DNA of 64,000 nucleotides, taken from Leeuwenhoekiella blandensis MED217 (GTDB lineage: Bacteria; Bacteroidota; Bacteroidia; Flavobacteriales; Flavobacteriaceae). The stretch's first letter is position 1; each line of letters begins with the position of its first letter. Both the position numbers and the translations under genes were made by a program. Location of the stretch: assembly GCF_000152985.1 (NCBI RefSeq), contig NZ_CH672395.1, positions 1,803,713 through 1,867,712 of the forward strand, read 5' to 3'. Shown one piece after another: positions 17,920-27,077 of this stretch. The notes under the pieces were generated by a model. It had not been told where the DNA came from. It searched no databases and saw only the letters and a list, made by a program, of their open reading frames with translations.

Positions 17920-17946
17920 AAAAGCCCGGTATTACCGGGCTTTTTT
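17920..17946. terminator. Bidirectional terminator between susD and the beta-barrel gene
   Basis: Stem AAAAAGCCCGGTA / ACCGGGCTTTTTT with a short loop, flanked by A-run and T-run so that it can end transcription both of susD (plus) and of the convergent gene ending at 17972 (minus). Confidence 0.88.
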
Positions 17947-17971
17947 CATGCATTACTTTATTAATATTTAC

Positions 17972-18820
17972 TTAATTCCCCGGCTCGTAAATTAAGCGTA
18001 AAAATGAACTGAAGCGTTCGGTCTCGCGGTTAATAGGAATGCCGGTTACAATGCCTATTAACATATTATCTGCAACGTCAAGCCGCAATTGCGGGCGAAT
18101 AGTCATATCAAAATCACCCTGATTGAATTCCTTATTAAATTCGAGACCAATGAAATTACGGGTACCGGGAATCATATAATGCAGGTTGCTGTTGATCTGC
18201 CAACTGGTGTGAATGGCTCCGTCGCTAAAGTGATGGGCAATTGCGGGACCTGTGTAGATCAAACTGTGAAAATTAGATCCCAATCGTTTAGCCGCAATGA
18301 AAAACGGATTATAGATATTGCCGGTAAACAATTTTCCTGCACCATAGTTGCTAAAATTGGTAAGTTCAAATTCCTGAATGTACCCAAACGCCATACTCGT
18401 TTTGTGCTTCTCAGAAACCCAGAAAGTATATTGACCAGCGATCTTGATACTGTTTAATCGGTTTCCGGGTGCATCGCCATTATCTCCTACAGGATAATGC
18501 AGTGAGAAGGGTAATTCTACTTCCAAACCCAACCGATCTGCGGGCGCCCATTCATATTCTACAAGCGCAAGATATTCATCGTATTGATCGTTATCGGTAA
18601 GGCCTAGACCAATATTCCATTCTTTTTCTCCTTTGCGAGCGCCCAGATCTCGAATGAGGTCGATATAAAGCGGTTCAGCATGTAAGATTTTTAAGGGTTC
18701 TTTGCTTTCTTCAACTTCAGCAATATATAAGCTGTCTGTAATAGCTTTGGGCTCTGTTTCTTGAGCATAGGAAAAGTGGGTGAGCACTGCCAAAAGCAGC
18801 ACTAATTGTAATGGTTTCAT
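17972..18820 (-). CDS. Outer-membrane beta-barrel protein of the HAEPLY/F type, function unknown
   Basis: 282 residues. A signal peptide (QLVLLLAVLTHFSYAQ) is followed by a linker and by ILHAEPLYIDLIRDLGARKG, a motif I recognise from a group of flavobacterial envelope proteins without assigned function. The remainder alternates in beta-strand fashion (EYLALVEYEWAPADRLGLEV, TSMAFGYIQEFELTNF, MLIGIVTGIPINRE) and ends in a typical barrel strand SFLRLIYEPGN. The small membrane-anchored gene at 18900-19286 lies 79 bases upstream on the same strand. It may be a porin-like or transport barrel. Confidence 0.6.
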   Translation of the reverse strand: MKPLQLVLLLAVLTHFSYAQETEPKAITDSLYIAEVEESKEPLKILHAEPLYIDLIRDLGARKGEKEWNIGLGLTDNDQYDEYLALVEYEWAPADRLGLEVELPFSLHYPVGDNGDAPGNRLNSIKIAGQYTFWVSEKHKTSMAFGYIQEFELTNFSNYGAGKLFTGNIYNPFFIAAKRLGSNFHSLIYTGPAIAHHFSDGAIHTSWQINSNLHYMIPGTRNFIGLEFNKEFNQGDFDMTIRPQLRLDVADNMLIGIVTGIPINRETERFSSFLRLIYEPGN

Positions 18821-18899
18821 TTTAATTTGTTTAATGAGTGTATTGAATGTAAGGATGCACCTCAGCTATTGAGGTGTTCAATAATGCGGTATAAACAAC

Positions 18900-19286
18900 T
18901 TAAAATTTGGGTGGGGGCGCGTCAACCTCCAAACATAAATTTCGGAAGTTTGCTAAGGCAAAAAGGGTATTCTGTTTTTTCTGAAGGCTGAAATCTTGCT
19001 GAAATGCAATTGAAGACTTGTCAACGATAAAGTGATCCAGATTGACTGAAGTTTTAGAAGAAGTATGTTCTTCAGTGTCGTTATCGTCATACTCAGGAAT
19101 GACATCTCCAAGATCTAAAACCTGCTCTACAACCAACTCAATTACACTCTCCTGATCGTTAATATTGAGGTTTTCTGGTTGATTAGGAAACAGGTCTGGA
19201 CTGTCTACACAGATATTGAGCATATAGAGCGCAATAAGCCCCCAAAATATGCGAATACCAGTATGTTTACGGCGCAGACCTGTCAT
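18900..19286 (-). CDS. Small single-pass membrane or exported protein, unknown
   Basis: 128 residues. One hydrophobic helix near the N-terminus (IRIFWGLIALYMLNICVD, about residues 11-28) preceded by Arg/Lys residues suggests a membrane anchor or uncleaved signal. The mature part is acidic (ESVIELVVEQVLDLGDVIPE) and the C-terminus is EVDAPPPKF. No known domain was recognised. It begins 14 bases after the purL stop codon and precedes the HAEPLY barrel gene, so purL, this gene and the barrel could share a transcript. Coding is supported by the signal-like N-terminus and by spacing only. Confidence 0.55.
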   Translation of the reverse strand: MTGLRRKHTGIRIFWGLIALYMLNICVDSPDLFPNQPENLNINDQESVIELVVEQVLDLGDVIPEYDDNDTEEHTSSKTSVNLDHFIVDKSSIAFQQDFSLQKKQNTLFALANFRNLCLEVDAPPPKF

Positions 19287-19300
19287 TTAATTAGTTGGGT

Positions 19301-22300
19301 TTACTGCTTCTCAATCCACTTGCGGGCATTTTCAAAAGCTTCGATCCACGGACTTACTTCATCTTTGCGACCTTTTGGATAGTTTGCCCAGTTCCATTGA
19401 AAAATAGAGCGCTCAATGTGCGGCATTGTTACCAAATGACGTCCGGTTTTATCGGTCATCATTGCAGTGTTGTAGCTACTTCCGTTAGGATTTGCAGGGT
19501 ACGTATCATAGCCATACTTAGCAACAATATTGTATTCTTTTTCGCTAAGCGGAAGTTCAAATTTTCCTTCTCCGTGAGAGATCCAAACACCAAGAGTAGC
19601 ACCTTCTAAAGTAGAAAGCATCACCGAATCGTTCTTCTCAATCTTCACGCTGGTAAAGCCACATTCGTGCTTGTGCGAATCGTTATGTAACATTTTTGGC
19701 TTTTCATCGTGTTCCGGGTTGATTAAGTCTAATTCAACAAAAAGTTGACAACCGTTACAGATTCCTACCGAAAGCGTATCAGGACGTGCGAAGAAATCTT
19801 TCAATGCCTTATTGGCTTTCTCGTTGTATAAGAATGCTCCGGCCCAACCTTTTGCAGAACCTAAAACATCTGAGTTAGAGAAACCACCCACAGCTCCAAT
19901 AAACTGAATATCTTCAAGCGTTTCACGACCGGTAATCAAATCGGTCATATGCACATCTTTTACATCAAAACCTGCGAGGTACATCGCATTGGCCATTTCG
20001 CGTTCTGAGTTACTTCCTTTTTCACGTAAGATCGCAGCTTTGGGTCTTGGTTTAGAAGCATCAATTGTTGGCTGGATTCCGGTGAATTGTTTCGGGAATT
20101 CAAACTTCAGGTCTTGCTGATCAAAATTATTGTAACGATCTTCTGCAAGACCATTTGCGGTTTGTTTTTGATCTAATAAATAAGAAGTTTCAAACCATTT
20201 TCTACGCAATGACGGAATATTCAAACCAATTTCTACCGAATCTTTCTTGATCAATAATTCGTCTGAAGTATTAGTCGATCCAATTTTGAAGAATTCCACG
20301 TTATTATCAGCCAACGCCGCCTCAAAAGCAGCGTCATCATTTGCCTGAACGACTACACCTGCATTTTCAGCAAATAAGATTTTGATGATATCTTGTTCAG
20401 CAAATGCAGAAAAATCAACTGAAGCTCCCAGTTTATTTTCAGCAAAACACAATTCTAAAAGTGTTGTGATCAATCCGCCCGAAGCCACATCGTGACCGGC
20501 TGCAACAAGATCTTTTCTAATTAGGCTTTGTAACGTATTGAAAGCGGTAGCAAAAGCAGCATCGTCTTTAATGCTTGGAGCTTCCATTCCAACTTTATTC
20601 TGAATTTGAGCAAATGACGAACCGCCCAATTTAAAGTTGTCTTGAGATAAATTGAGGTAGTAGATTGATCCTGCTTCAGCATCCAGAACAGGTTCAACCA
20701 CGCGGTTGATATCATCACAGCTTCCTGCCGCAGAAATGATAACTGTTCCCGGCGCAAGCACATCACCTTCAGGATATTTTTGCTTCATTGATAAGGAATC
20801 TTTTCCGGTAGGAACATTGATTCCTAAAGCAATCGCAAATTCTGAAACAGCTTCAACCGCCTCATACAAACGCGCATCTTCACCTGCATTATTACACGGC
20901 CACATCCAGTTTGCAGAAAGTGAAACCGATTTTAAACCTTTTTCCAGCGGCGCCCACACAATGTTGGTAAGCGCTTCTGCGATACTGTTTTTACTTCCGG
21001 CAACGGGATCAATCAATCCGCTAACGGGAGAATGCCCAATTGAAGTAGCAATTCCGTTTGAAGATTTAAAATCAAGTGCCATCACACCTACGTTATTCAG
21101 CGGAAGTTGTAGCGAACCAACACATTGTTGTTTTGCCACACGACCACCTACACAACGGTCAACTTTATTGGTCAACCAGTCTTTACAAGCAACCGCTTCA
21201 AGTTGTAATACGTTCTCTAAATACTCGTGGAAGTTTTCTAAAGAATACGAAACATCGCTGTAAATACGGTGAATTTTTGAATCAACCATGACCGTTTTTG
21301 GCGAACTGCCAAACATATCGTTCATCGCCAAATCCATTGGTGCAGCACCGGTAGTAGCCGACTTGAACGTGAAACGATGATCGCCGGTAACGTCACCCAC
21401 TTCATACATTGGTGAGCGCTCGCGATCTGCGATGGTTTTTAAAGTTTTAATTTGTTCGGCACCTATAACGAGACCCATACGTTCTTGCGATTCGTTACCG
21501 ATTATTTCCTTAGCCGAAAGGGTAGGATCACCCACTGGCAATTTATCAAGATCGATCAATCCGCCGGTTTCTTCAACCAATTCAGAAAGACAGTTTAAGT
21601 GACCACCGGCACCGTGATCGTGAATAGAAACGATAGTATTCTCATCGCTTTCTACCATTCCGCGGATGGCGTTGGCCGCACGTTTTTGCATTTCAGGATT
21701 AGAACGTTGGATTGCATTCAACTCAATTCCTGAGCTAAATGCACCCGTATCTGCCGAAGATACAGCTGCACCGCCCATACCAATACGGTAGTTGTCCCCA
21801 CCAAGAATTACAATTTTATCTCCTGTTTCCGGTTTTTCTTTTAAGGCTTGTTGTTTCTTGCCGTAGCCAATTCCACCGGCTTGCATAATCACTTTGTCAA
21901 AACCGAGTTTTCTTCCGGCTTCATCGTGCTCAAAAGTAAGTACCGAACCTGCGATAAGTGGTTGGCCAAATTTGTTTCCAAAATCTGAAGCTCCATTTGA
22001 GGCTTTGATCAAAATATCAATGGGCGTCTGGTATAACCATTTGCGCGCCGGCATTGCATCTTCCCAAGGACGTTCTTCCCTAAGGCGAGAATAGGCAGTC
22101 ATATAAACAGCTGTCCCTGCCAGCGGAAGCGAACCTTGACCACCCGCCAGACGGTCGCGTATTTCACCACCGGCACCAGTTGCAGCACCGTTAAAAGGCT
22201 CAACGGTGGTAGGGAAGTTGTGGGTTTCCGCTTTAAGCGAAAGCACACTGTCAAATTCTTTTTCGGTATAAAAATCAGGTTTATCTGCGGTTGCAGGAGC

Positions 22301-22957
22301 GAACTGTGTCGCTTTAGGACCCTTTACAAAAGCCACATTGTCTTTGTAAGCCGAAACAATTTCGTTAGGATTTTCTTCGGAAGTTTTACGAATCATCTTG
22401 AATAGGGAAGAGGGCATCGTTTTCCCGTCGATCACAAAGGTTCCGTTGAAGATCTTATGGCGGCAATGCTCAGAATTCACCTGACTGAAACCAAACACTT
22501 CAGAGTCGGTAAGCGGGCGGCCTATGCGTTCTGCAACACTTTCCAGATAAGCGACTTCTTCTTCGCTTAAGGCTAAACCTTCCTGCTCATTATAGGCTTG
22601 AATATCTTCAATAGCCTTAATATCTTCAGGCTCGATGTCAATGGTATAAATTGCCTGATCGAGCTTGCTGTATTCCTGAGAAAGCATTGGGTCAAATTCG
22701 GCCTTTCCGGCAATAAATTCTTCTATTCTTATAATGCCTTCAATCCCCATATTTTGGGTGATCTCAACGGCATTGGTACTCCAGGGTGTGATCATCGTCG
22801 CACGCGGACCAATAAAAAAAGCGTCGATTGCAGACGCTTCTATTTTAGGCTGGTTGCCAAAAAGCCAGATGAGCTTGTTTGTAGTTTCTTCTGAAAGTTC
22901 AGCTTTAGCTTGAACTGCGTAAATTTTGGTGTCTTGTGAACCGAAAAAATGAATCAT
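19301..22957 (-). CDS. purL: Phosphoribosylformylglycinamidine synthase (large, single-chain PurL)
   Basis: 1218 residues from the ATG at 22957. An in-frame TTG at 22981 would add eight residues, but MIHFFGSQDTKIYAVQ is the expected opening. This is the long single-chain enzyme of purine synthesis that turns FGAR, glutamine and ATP into FGAM. It holds the N-terminal PurS-like part, two AIR-synthase-like halves (LKAETHNFPTTVEPFNGAAT, then LPVGDPTLSAKEIIGNESQE and the second half from about 690) and a C-terminal glutaminase with the nucleophile Cys in SVGICNGCQLFVEL and the HGEGKFELP region. A -7-like TAAATTTG lies 22 bases upstream. Confidence 0.95.
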   Translation of the reverse strand: MIHFFGSQDTKIYAVQAKAELSEETTNKLIWLFGNQPKIEASAIDAFFIGPRATMITPWSTNAVEITQNMGIEGIIRIEEFIAGKAEFDPMLSQEYSKLDQAIYTIDIEPEDIKAIEDIQAYNEQEGLALSEEEVAYLESVAERIGRPLTDSEVFGFSQVNSEHCRHKIFNGTFVIDGKTMPSSLFKMIRKTSEENPNEIVSAYKDNVAFVKGPKATQFAPATADKPDFYTEKEFDSVLSLKAETHNFPTTVEPFNGAATGAGGEIRDRLAGGQGSLPLAGTAVYMTAYSRLREERPWEDAMPARKWLYQTPIDILIKASNGASDFGNKFGQPLIAGSVLTFEHDEAGRKLGFDKVIMQAGGIGYGKKQQALKEKPETGDKIVILGGDNYRIGMGGAAVSSADTGAFSSGIELNAIQRSNPEMQKRAANAIRGMVESDENTIVSIHDHGAGGHLNCLSELVEETGGLIDLDKLPVGDPTLSAKEIIGNESQERMGLVIGAEQIKTLKTIADRERSPMYEVGDVTGDHRFTFKSATTGAAPMDLAMNDMFGSSPKTVMVDSKIHRIYSDVSYSLENFHEYLENVLQLEAVACKDWLTNKVDRCVGGRVAKQQCVGSLQLPLNNVGVMALDFKSSNGIATSIGHSPVSGLIDPVAGSKNSIAEALTNIVWAPLEKGLKSVSLSANWMWPCNNAGEDARLYEAVEAVSEFAIALGINVPTGKDSLSMKQKYPEGDVLAPGTVIISAAGSCDDINRVVEPVLDAEAGSIYYLNLSQDNFKLGGSSFAQIQNKVGMEAPSIKDDAAFATAFNTLQSLIRKDLVAAGHDVASGGLITTLLELCFAENKLGASVDFSAFAEQDIIKILFAENAGVVVQANDDAAFEAALADNNVEFFKIGSTNTSDELLIKKDSVEIGLNIPSLRRKWFETSYLLDQKQTANGLAEDRYNNFDQQDLKFEFPKQFTGIQPTIDASKPRPKAAILREKGSNSEREMANAMYLAGFDVKDVHMTDLITGRETLEDIQFIGAVGGFSNSDVLGSAKGWAGAFLYNEKANKALKDFFARPDTLSVGICNGCQLFVELDLINPEHDEKPKMLHNDSHKHECGFTSVKIEKNDSVMLSTLEGATLGVWISHGEGKFELPLSEKEYNIVAKYGYDTYPANPNGSSYNTAMMTDKTGRHLVTMPHIERSIFQWNWANYPKGRKDEVSPWIEAFENARKWIEKQ

Positions 22958-22978
22958 AGTGCTTTTACTAAGGAGCCA

Positions 22979-22986
22979 CAAATTTA
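22979..22986 (-). promoter_or_regulatory. -7 element of purL
   Basis: Minus-strand TAAATTTG matches TAnnTTTG and lies 22 bases upstream of the purL ATG at 22957. Its position also argues against the TTG start at 22981, which falls inside the element. No TTG at the ideal upstream distance was seen. Confidence 0.45.
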
Positions 22987-23096
22987 AGGATTTTTAACGG
23001 TTAGAAACACGCTTGGATTGAAACAAAATTCAACAGAAAAAAGCTTCTTTTTGTTGATAACTGAAAAATGAACCTCCTCCACAGCTCCAAAAAAGA

Positions 23097-23128
23097 AAAG
23101 CCTTAAAAGTATCATCTTTTAAGGCTTT
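23097..23128 (-). terminator. Terminator of rsmB
   Basis: Thirteen-base perfect stem AAAGCCTTAAAAG / CTTTTAAGGCTTT with a 6-base loop, followed on the minus strand by CTTTTCTTTTTT. It lies 22 bases after the rsmB stop. Confidence 0.88.
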
Positions 23129-23150
23129 AAAATGCTATTGTTTTCAGTAG

Positions 23151-24368
23151 CTAGGCTTTGTCTTTTTTGACCATTAAGCACATATAAAAGCCGTCATAAC
23201 CGCTTTCGCTAGATAAAACTGTTTTCTGTTTTTCTATGCTAAAGTCGCTTCCTTCTTCGGTTTTTAAGAACTTTTTGATCTGTTCTTGATTTTCTGAAGG
23301 TAGAATAGAGCAGGTAGCGTAAACCATTTTTCCACCGGGCTTCACGATCTTAGAATAGTCTTTTAAAATGCTCTGCTGCGTTGCCTGAATTTTTTCAACA
23401 AAATCCGGTTGCAGTTTCCATTTGGCGTCCGGATTACGGCTTAAAACGCCAAGTCCTGTACACGGCGCATCAATAAGCACGCGGTCTGCAGAATTGTGAA
23501 GCTTCTTAATAACCTTTGTTGAATCGATCACGCGGGTTTCAATGTTAAAAGCTCCTGCACGACGTGCACGACGCTTGAGCTCTTTCAGCTTATTTCCGTA
23601 GATATCAAGAGCGATCAACTGGCCTTTGTTATCCATTTGAGCTGCAAGATGCAAGGTTTTTCCACCAGCTCCTGCGCAAGTATCTACCACACGCATTCCC
23701 GGTTCTACATCAAGGTATGGAGCTACCAATTGCGAAGAAGCATCCTGTACCTCAAAAAGACCGTTTTTAAAAGCTTCGGTTGTAAATACGTTGGCGCGTT
23801 CTTGAAGTTGAAGCGCGTCTTTATAAGGTTTAATATTTTCGGTCTCGTGGCCTTCTTCTGCTAAAGCTGTTTGCAATGCGCCGATGTCAGATTTTAAGCG
23901 GTTAACACGTAAAACTACCGGTGCTTGCTTGTTTAACGCAGCAAGTTCTGCATCCCACTTATCACCAAGTTCTTGCTGACCCAACTCGTCTAACCAATCT
24001 GGAACAGATTCTCTAAACTTTCTGGTGTTTGATAGTTCATCAAAACGACCTTTGATTCTGCGCGTAGGTGTTTCTTCAAACTGCGGCCAGTCTGGTAGTT
24101 TAATTCCGCGTAGCGTACACCAAACAGCAAACAGGCGCCAGAGGTCTTTACGCTCAAAGGGTTCTTTAACATCAGCAATTTCTGCATAAAGTCGTTTCCA
24201 GCGTACAATATCGTACGTGGTTTCGGCGATAAAACTGCGGTCACGAGAGCCCCAGCGTTTGTCGCGCTTCAGTTGTTTAGCGATCACTTTATCAGCATAG
24301 CCGCCTTCATTAAAAATTTCGATTAAGCCATCAATAACAGCAAAAACCAGATTGCGATGTAAACGCAT
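23151..24368 (-). CDS. rsmB: RsmB/NOL1-NOP2-Sun family rRNA cytosine-C5 methyltransferase
   Basis: 405 residues. It transfers a methyl group from SAM to a cytosine of RNA, most likely 16S rRNA. SAM-binding motif I is VVDTCAGAGGKTLHLAAQMD, followed by LIALDIYGNKLKELKRRARR. Motif IV, with its release Cys, is RVLIDAPCTGLGVLSRNPD. The nucleophile Cys lies in motif VI KMVYATCSILPSENQ. The N-terminal 150 residues hold an RsmB-type helical region, although no full NusB domain is obvious, so the exact target cytosine is unsure. It stands alone between its own -7 element and terminator. Confidence 0.85.
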   Translation of the reverse strand: MRLHRNLVFAVIDGLIEIFNEGGYADKVIAKQLKRDKRWGSRDRSFIAETTYDIVRWKRLYAEIADVKEPFERKDLWRLFAVWCTLRGIKLPDWPQFEETPTRRIKGRFDELSNTRKFRESVPDWLDELGQQELGDKWDAELAALNKQAPVVLRVNRLKSDIGALQTALAEEGHETENIKPYKDALQLQERANVFTTEAFKNGLFEVQDASSQLVAPYLDVEPGMRVVDTCAGAGGKTLHLAAQMDNKGQLIALDIYGNKLKELKRRARRAGAFNIETRVIDSTKVIKKLHNSADRVLIDAPCTGLGVLSRNPDAKWKLQPDFVEKIQATQQSILKDYSKIVKPGGKMVYATCSILPSENQEQIKKFLKTEEGSDFSIEKQKTVLSSESGYDGFYMCLMVKKDKA

Positions 24369-24391
24369 AACAAATGTTTTTAAAATGCGCG

Positions 24392-24399
24392 CAAAGGTA
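24392..24399 (-). promoter_or_regulatory. -7 element of rsmB
   Basis: Minus-strand TACCTTTG matches TAnnTTTG and lies 24 bases from the rsmB start. The -33 TTG is not evident at the ideal spacing. Confidence 0.4.
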
Positions 24400-24445
24400 C
24401 AGGATTAAAAAGGAATAGTTTTAAATTCGGGAAAATTTTAAATGT

Positions 24446-25495
24446 ATGAGATATTTATTGGGAGTGCTGCTCAGTTTATTGATTTTGAGTTGCAAAAACA
24501 CTTCAGAAACTAAAAAGTTGAACGCGATACAATCTGTTGAAATAGAAACCATCTATGAAGATTCGGTAAGTATTAGGGCGCTCGAAATTCTTGATGACGG
24601 AAGCGTTGCCTTTGCAGGTTCTAACGGAAAATACGGTTTGTACAATCCTTCTTCTAAAGTTTGGAATACGGCCGTGATGCGACAGGATAGTCTTACGCCA
24701 AACTTTAGAGCCGTAGCGCATACCGCTGAAGATTTCTTTATGCTGAGTATAGAAAGTCCGGCGTTATTGTACAAAACAGGAAATTCTGGCGCTATGGAAT
24801 TGGTGTATGAAGAAACAGATCCTAAAGCTTTTTACGATTCTATGAGGTTTTGGAATGATCAAGAGGGGATAGCAATGGGAGATCCTACCGAGAACTGCAT
24901 CTCAATCATCATCACCCGAGATGGAGGTAAAACGTGGACTAAAGTTTCTTGCGATAAGTTACCTGAAGCAGCAGAAGGCGAGGCGGCGTTTGCAGCGAGT
25001 AATTCTAATATTGCGGTATATGAGAATAACGCGTGGATCATCACCGGCGGAATGAAATCAAGAGTTTTACACACAGGTGATAAAGGGAAAACCTGGGAGG
25101 TTTTCGACACACCTTTAAAACAAGGAACGCCCACTACAGGCGGTTATTCTATAGACTTTTATGATGCAAATCTTGGCGTAATTATAGGTGGTGATTATAA
25201 AAACCCTAAAGGAAATGAGGCGAACAAAGCGATTACAAAAGATGGGGGAAAGACCTGGGAATTGCTTGCAGATAAAGAAAATCCGGGACATCGTAGTAAC
25301 ATTCAATTTGTACCTGGTTCTGAAGGACAAGAATTGCTTACCGTGAGTTATTATTCTATTGACTACAGTAAGGATCAAGGAGCAACCTGGAAAAACCTGA
25401 GTAGCGAAGGCTTCTTCACCGTACGTTTCTTAAATGACTCTACTGCTTATGCTGCAGGAAATGGAAGCATCGCACGATTGACTTTTAAACGATAA
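24446..25495 (+). CDS. Asp-box (BNR-like) beta-propeller lipoprotein
   Basis: 349 residues with lipobox LILSCKN at the N-terminus. At least four Asp-box repeats of the form S/TxDxGxTW occur: ITRDGGKTWTKV, HTGDKGKTWEVF, ITKDGGKTWELL and YSKDQGATWKNL, spaced as blades of a YCF48/sialidase-like propeller. Such proteins in Flavobacteria are usually called oxidoreductase or glycosyl hydrolase by similarity, but no sialidase catalytic residues are obvious. It is divergent from rsmB and monocistronic, ended by a strong hairpin. The role is unknown. Confidence 0.75.
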   Translation: MRYLLGVLLSLLILSCKNTSETKKLNAIQSVEIETIYEDSVSIRALEILDDGSVAFAGSNGKYGLYNPSSKVWNTAVMRQDSLTPNFRAVAHTAEDFFMLSIESPALLYKTGNSGAMELVYEETDPKAFYDSMRFWNDQEGIAMGDPTENCISIIITRDGGKTWTKVSCDKLPEAAEGEAAFAASNSNIAVYENNAWIITGGMKSRVLHTGDKGKTWEVFDTPLKQGTPTTGGYSIDFYDANLGVIIGGDYKNPKGNEANKAITKDGGKTWELLADKENPGHRSNIQFVPGSEGQELLTVSYYSIDYSKDQGATWKNLSSEGFFTVRFLNDSTAYAAGNGSIARLTFKR

Positions 25496-25502
25496 TTCAT
25501 AA

Positions 25503-25533
25503 AAAAAGCGATTCTGTAACAGAATCGCTTTTT
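25503..25533. terminator. Bidirectional terminator
   Basis: Fourteen-base stem AAAAAGCGATTCTG / CAGAATCGCTTTTT with loop TAA. It serves the plus-strand propeller gene ending at 25495 and the minus-strand gene ending at 25565. Confidence 0.9.
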
Positions 25534-25564
25534 CAACATTTAACGCTAATTAAAAAGCTTAACC

Positions 25565-26011
25565 TTAATTTTTATCTCTGCGTTTCTTGTATTCTTCCCA
25601 TAATTTTCTACCAAACTTGCGTTCGGCTTCTGGGAGGAACACCATTTTAGAAGCAGGAAGTTTCTGAGTAAGATCTATCATTAATTGAGTTTCTAACTCA
25701 TATCTGCTTTTCTCGATGTCTTGATATTCTGCCATCAATTTTTTTGCCTGCGCATCAGAAAAGCTCTTTTTAGAGCCAGATTCAGAGAATTTCTCGTCGA
25801 ATAATTTACGCTCTCTAGAACGTAAATCACTGATTTTTGAGTCATATACATTATATATAGGCCAAAATTTTTCGGCTTCTGCAGGAGTAAGATTTAATTC
25901 TTCAGTCAAGAATGGAACTTTAAGTGCTTTTATGTGCTCGTGTCTGTCTCTTTTTTGAGCACTTATAGAAAGGCTCGAGCAAAGAACAAGTAAGATTAAA
26001 AATCGTTTCAT
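25565..26011 (-). CDS. Spy/CpxP-like periplasmic protein downstream of an ECF sigma factor
   Basis: 148 residues with a cleavable signal (FLILLVLCSSLSISAQ). The mature part is charged and helical (LNLTPAEAEKFWPIYNVYDS, SDLRSRERKLFDEKF), similar to Spy/CpxP-type proteins and to the sensor-like partners that follow sigma factors in Flavobacteria. The LTPxxxxxFWPxY phrase is typical. It is the third gene of the operon, 15 bases after the anti-sigma-like gene. It may act as an envelope chaperone or stress sensor, by family resemblance and context. Confidence 0.65.
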   Translation of the reverse strand: MKRFLILLVLCSSLSISAQKRDRHEHIKALKVPFLTEELNLTPAEAEKFWPIYNVYDSKISDLRSRERKLFDEKFSESGSKKSFSDAQAKKLMAEYQDIEKSRYELETQLMIDLTQKLPASKMVFLPEAERKFGRKLWEEYKKRRDKN

Positions 26012-26026
26012 AGTTTTTTATAAAAA

Positions 26027-26524
26027 TTACTGACCGTCAAGCGTATTCTGAATGATATCCTGATCTACATATTCATAGATCAAGTCTTCGCTCACGCTTT
26101 GATCATCAAAAATTGAGGTGTTGTCTTGAATTGTGCTAAGCTCTTCAGCAGAAAAATAATCTTGTATTCGATCTTCTTCTTCAAAGTAGCTTTCAAGACT
26201 GGTAATACTAAGTGAGTCAAACTGCATTTCTTTTTCTATAGGATTTACCACATAGAAAAGAACGAGTAGCACAGCAGCAATTGCCGCGACACTTGATAGT
26301 ATTGTTTTAAAATTATAGCGAACAAGTTTTCCTTGTGGTTTATTTTGATCAAGAATTGCTTGCTCAACGTGACTGAAATAATGTTCAGGAACCAGAAACC
26401 CATCATTGTTATTAGGAAAAAGCTTCTGAAATTTTAGCTCAATAAGCAGACGCTCCTCAAACGACTCAAAATAGCCGAGAGGTACATTAAACTGCTTGTT
26501 TTTATTTTCGTTTTCGCTTTTCAT
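26027..26524 (-). CDS. Probable anti-sigma factor, single-pass membrane protein
   Basis: 165 residues: a cytoplasmic N-terminal part of about 95 residues (VPLGYFESFEERLLIELKFQ, FLVPEHYFSHVEQAILDQN), one transmembrane helix (ILSSVAAIAAVLLVLFYVV) and an acidic periplasmic tail. The layout and its place directly after an ECF sigma gene match flavobacterial anti-sigma factors, but there is no zinc-binding HxxxCxxC motif. It is co-transcribed with the sigma factor and the Spy-like gene. Confidence 0.65.
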   Translation of the reverse strand: MKSENENKNKQFNVPLGYFESFEERLLIELKFQKLFPNNNDGFLVPEHYFSHVEQAILDQNKPQGKLVRYNFKTILSSVAAIAAVLLVLFYVVNPIEKEMQFDSLSITSLESYFEEEDRIQDYFSAEELSTIQDNTSIFDDQSVSEDLIYEYVDQDIIQNTLDGQ

Positions 26525-26555
26525 TATATTTTAGACGTTTAAGGTCATAAAAGGT

Positions 26556-27077
26556 TTAATGCGCTGTGACGTATTCTGTTATCTTTTTTACTGCGTGATG
26601 GTAACTTGCTTTTAATGCACCTTCAGAGGTATCTAAAATTTCTGAAATTTCATTGTATTGCAGTTCATCAAAGTATTTCATCACAAATACCTGCTTTTGC
26701 TTTGCCGGAAGTGTATCTATAGCCTTTTGTAATGTAAGCTGTGCTTCATCTCCATTAAAGTAAGGATCGCTCGTCAGGTTGGCTACCAGGCTTTCTTGAA
26801 GCTCTTCACTACCTATCTGGGTCGTGCGTTTTCTTTTTTTAATAAATGTTAGACTTTCGTTTGTCGCTATGCGGTACAGCCATGTGTAAATTTGGCTTTC
26901 TCCGTTAAAGTTATGCAGATTCTTGTAAACCTTTATAAACGTGTTTTGTAAGACATCATCAGCATCATCATGAGAGATGACCATACGTCGTATGTGCCAA
27001 TACAAACGTTCTTTGTATTGAGATACTAAATCTTCAAATTTTAAAGGTTGCAATGTATGTGCTTCTAGATGATTCAA
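26556..27077 (-). CDS. ECF-type RNA polymerase sigma factor
   Basis: 173 residues with the two-domain ECF layout. Region 2 (residues about 20-90) includes ADDVLQNTFIKVYKNLHNF and IYTWLYRIATNESLTFIKKR. Region 4 (about 110-170) has DTLPAKQKQVFVMKYFDEL followed by the helix-turn-helix YNEISEILDTSEGALKASYH. It directs RNA polymerase to a set of envelope-related promoters, presumably released by the anti-sigma protein encoded next. A potential hairpin in the leader (27079-27121) ends two bases before the start codon. Confidence 0.92.
   Translation of the reverse strand: MNHLEAHTLQPLKFEDLVSQYKERLYWHIRRMVISHDDADDVLQNTFIKVYKNLHNFNGESQIYTWLYRIATNESLTFIKKRKRTTQIGSEELQESLVANLTSDPYFNGDEAQLTLQKAIDTLPAKQKQVFVMKYFDELQYNEISEILDTSEGALKASYHHAVKKITEYVTAH

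Noticed and set aside
22958..22981. TTG start for purL at 22981
   Set aside because: The standard PurL N-terminus begins at the ATG at 22957, and the alternative start lies within a -7 promoter-like element.
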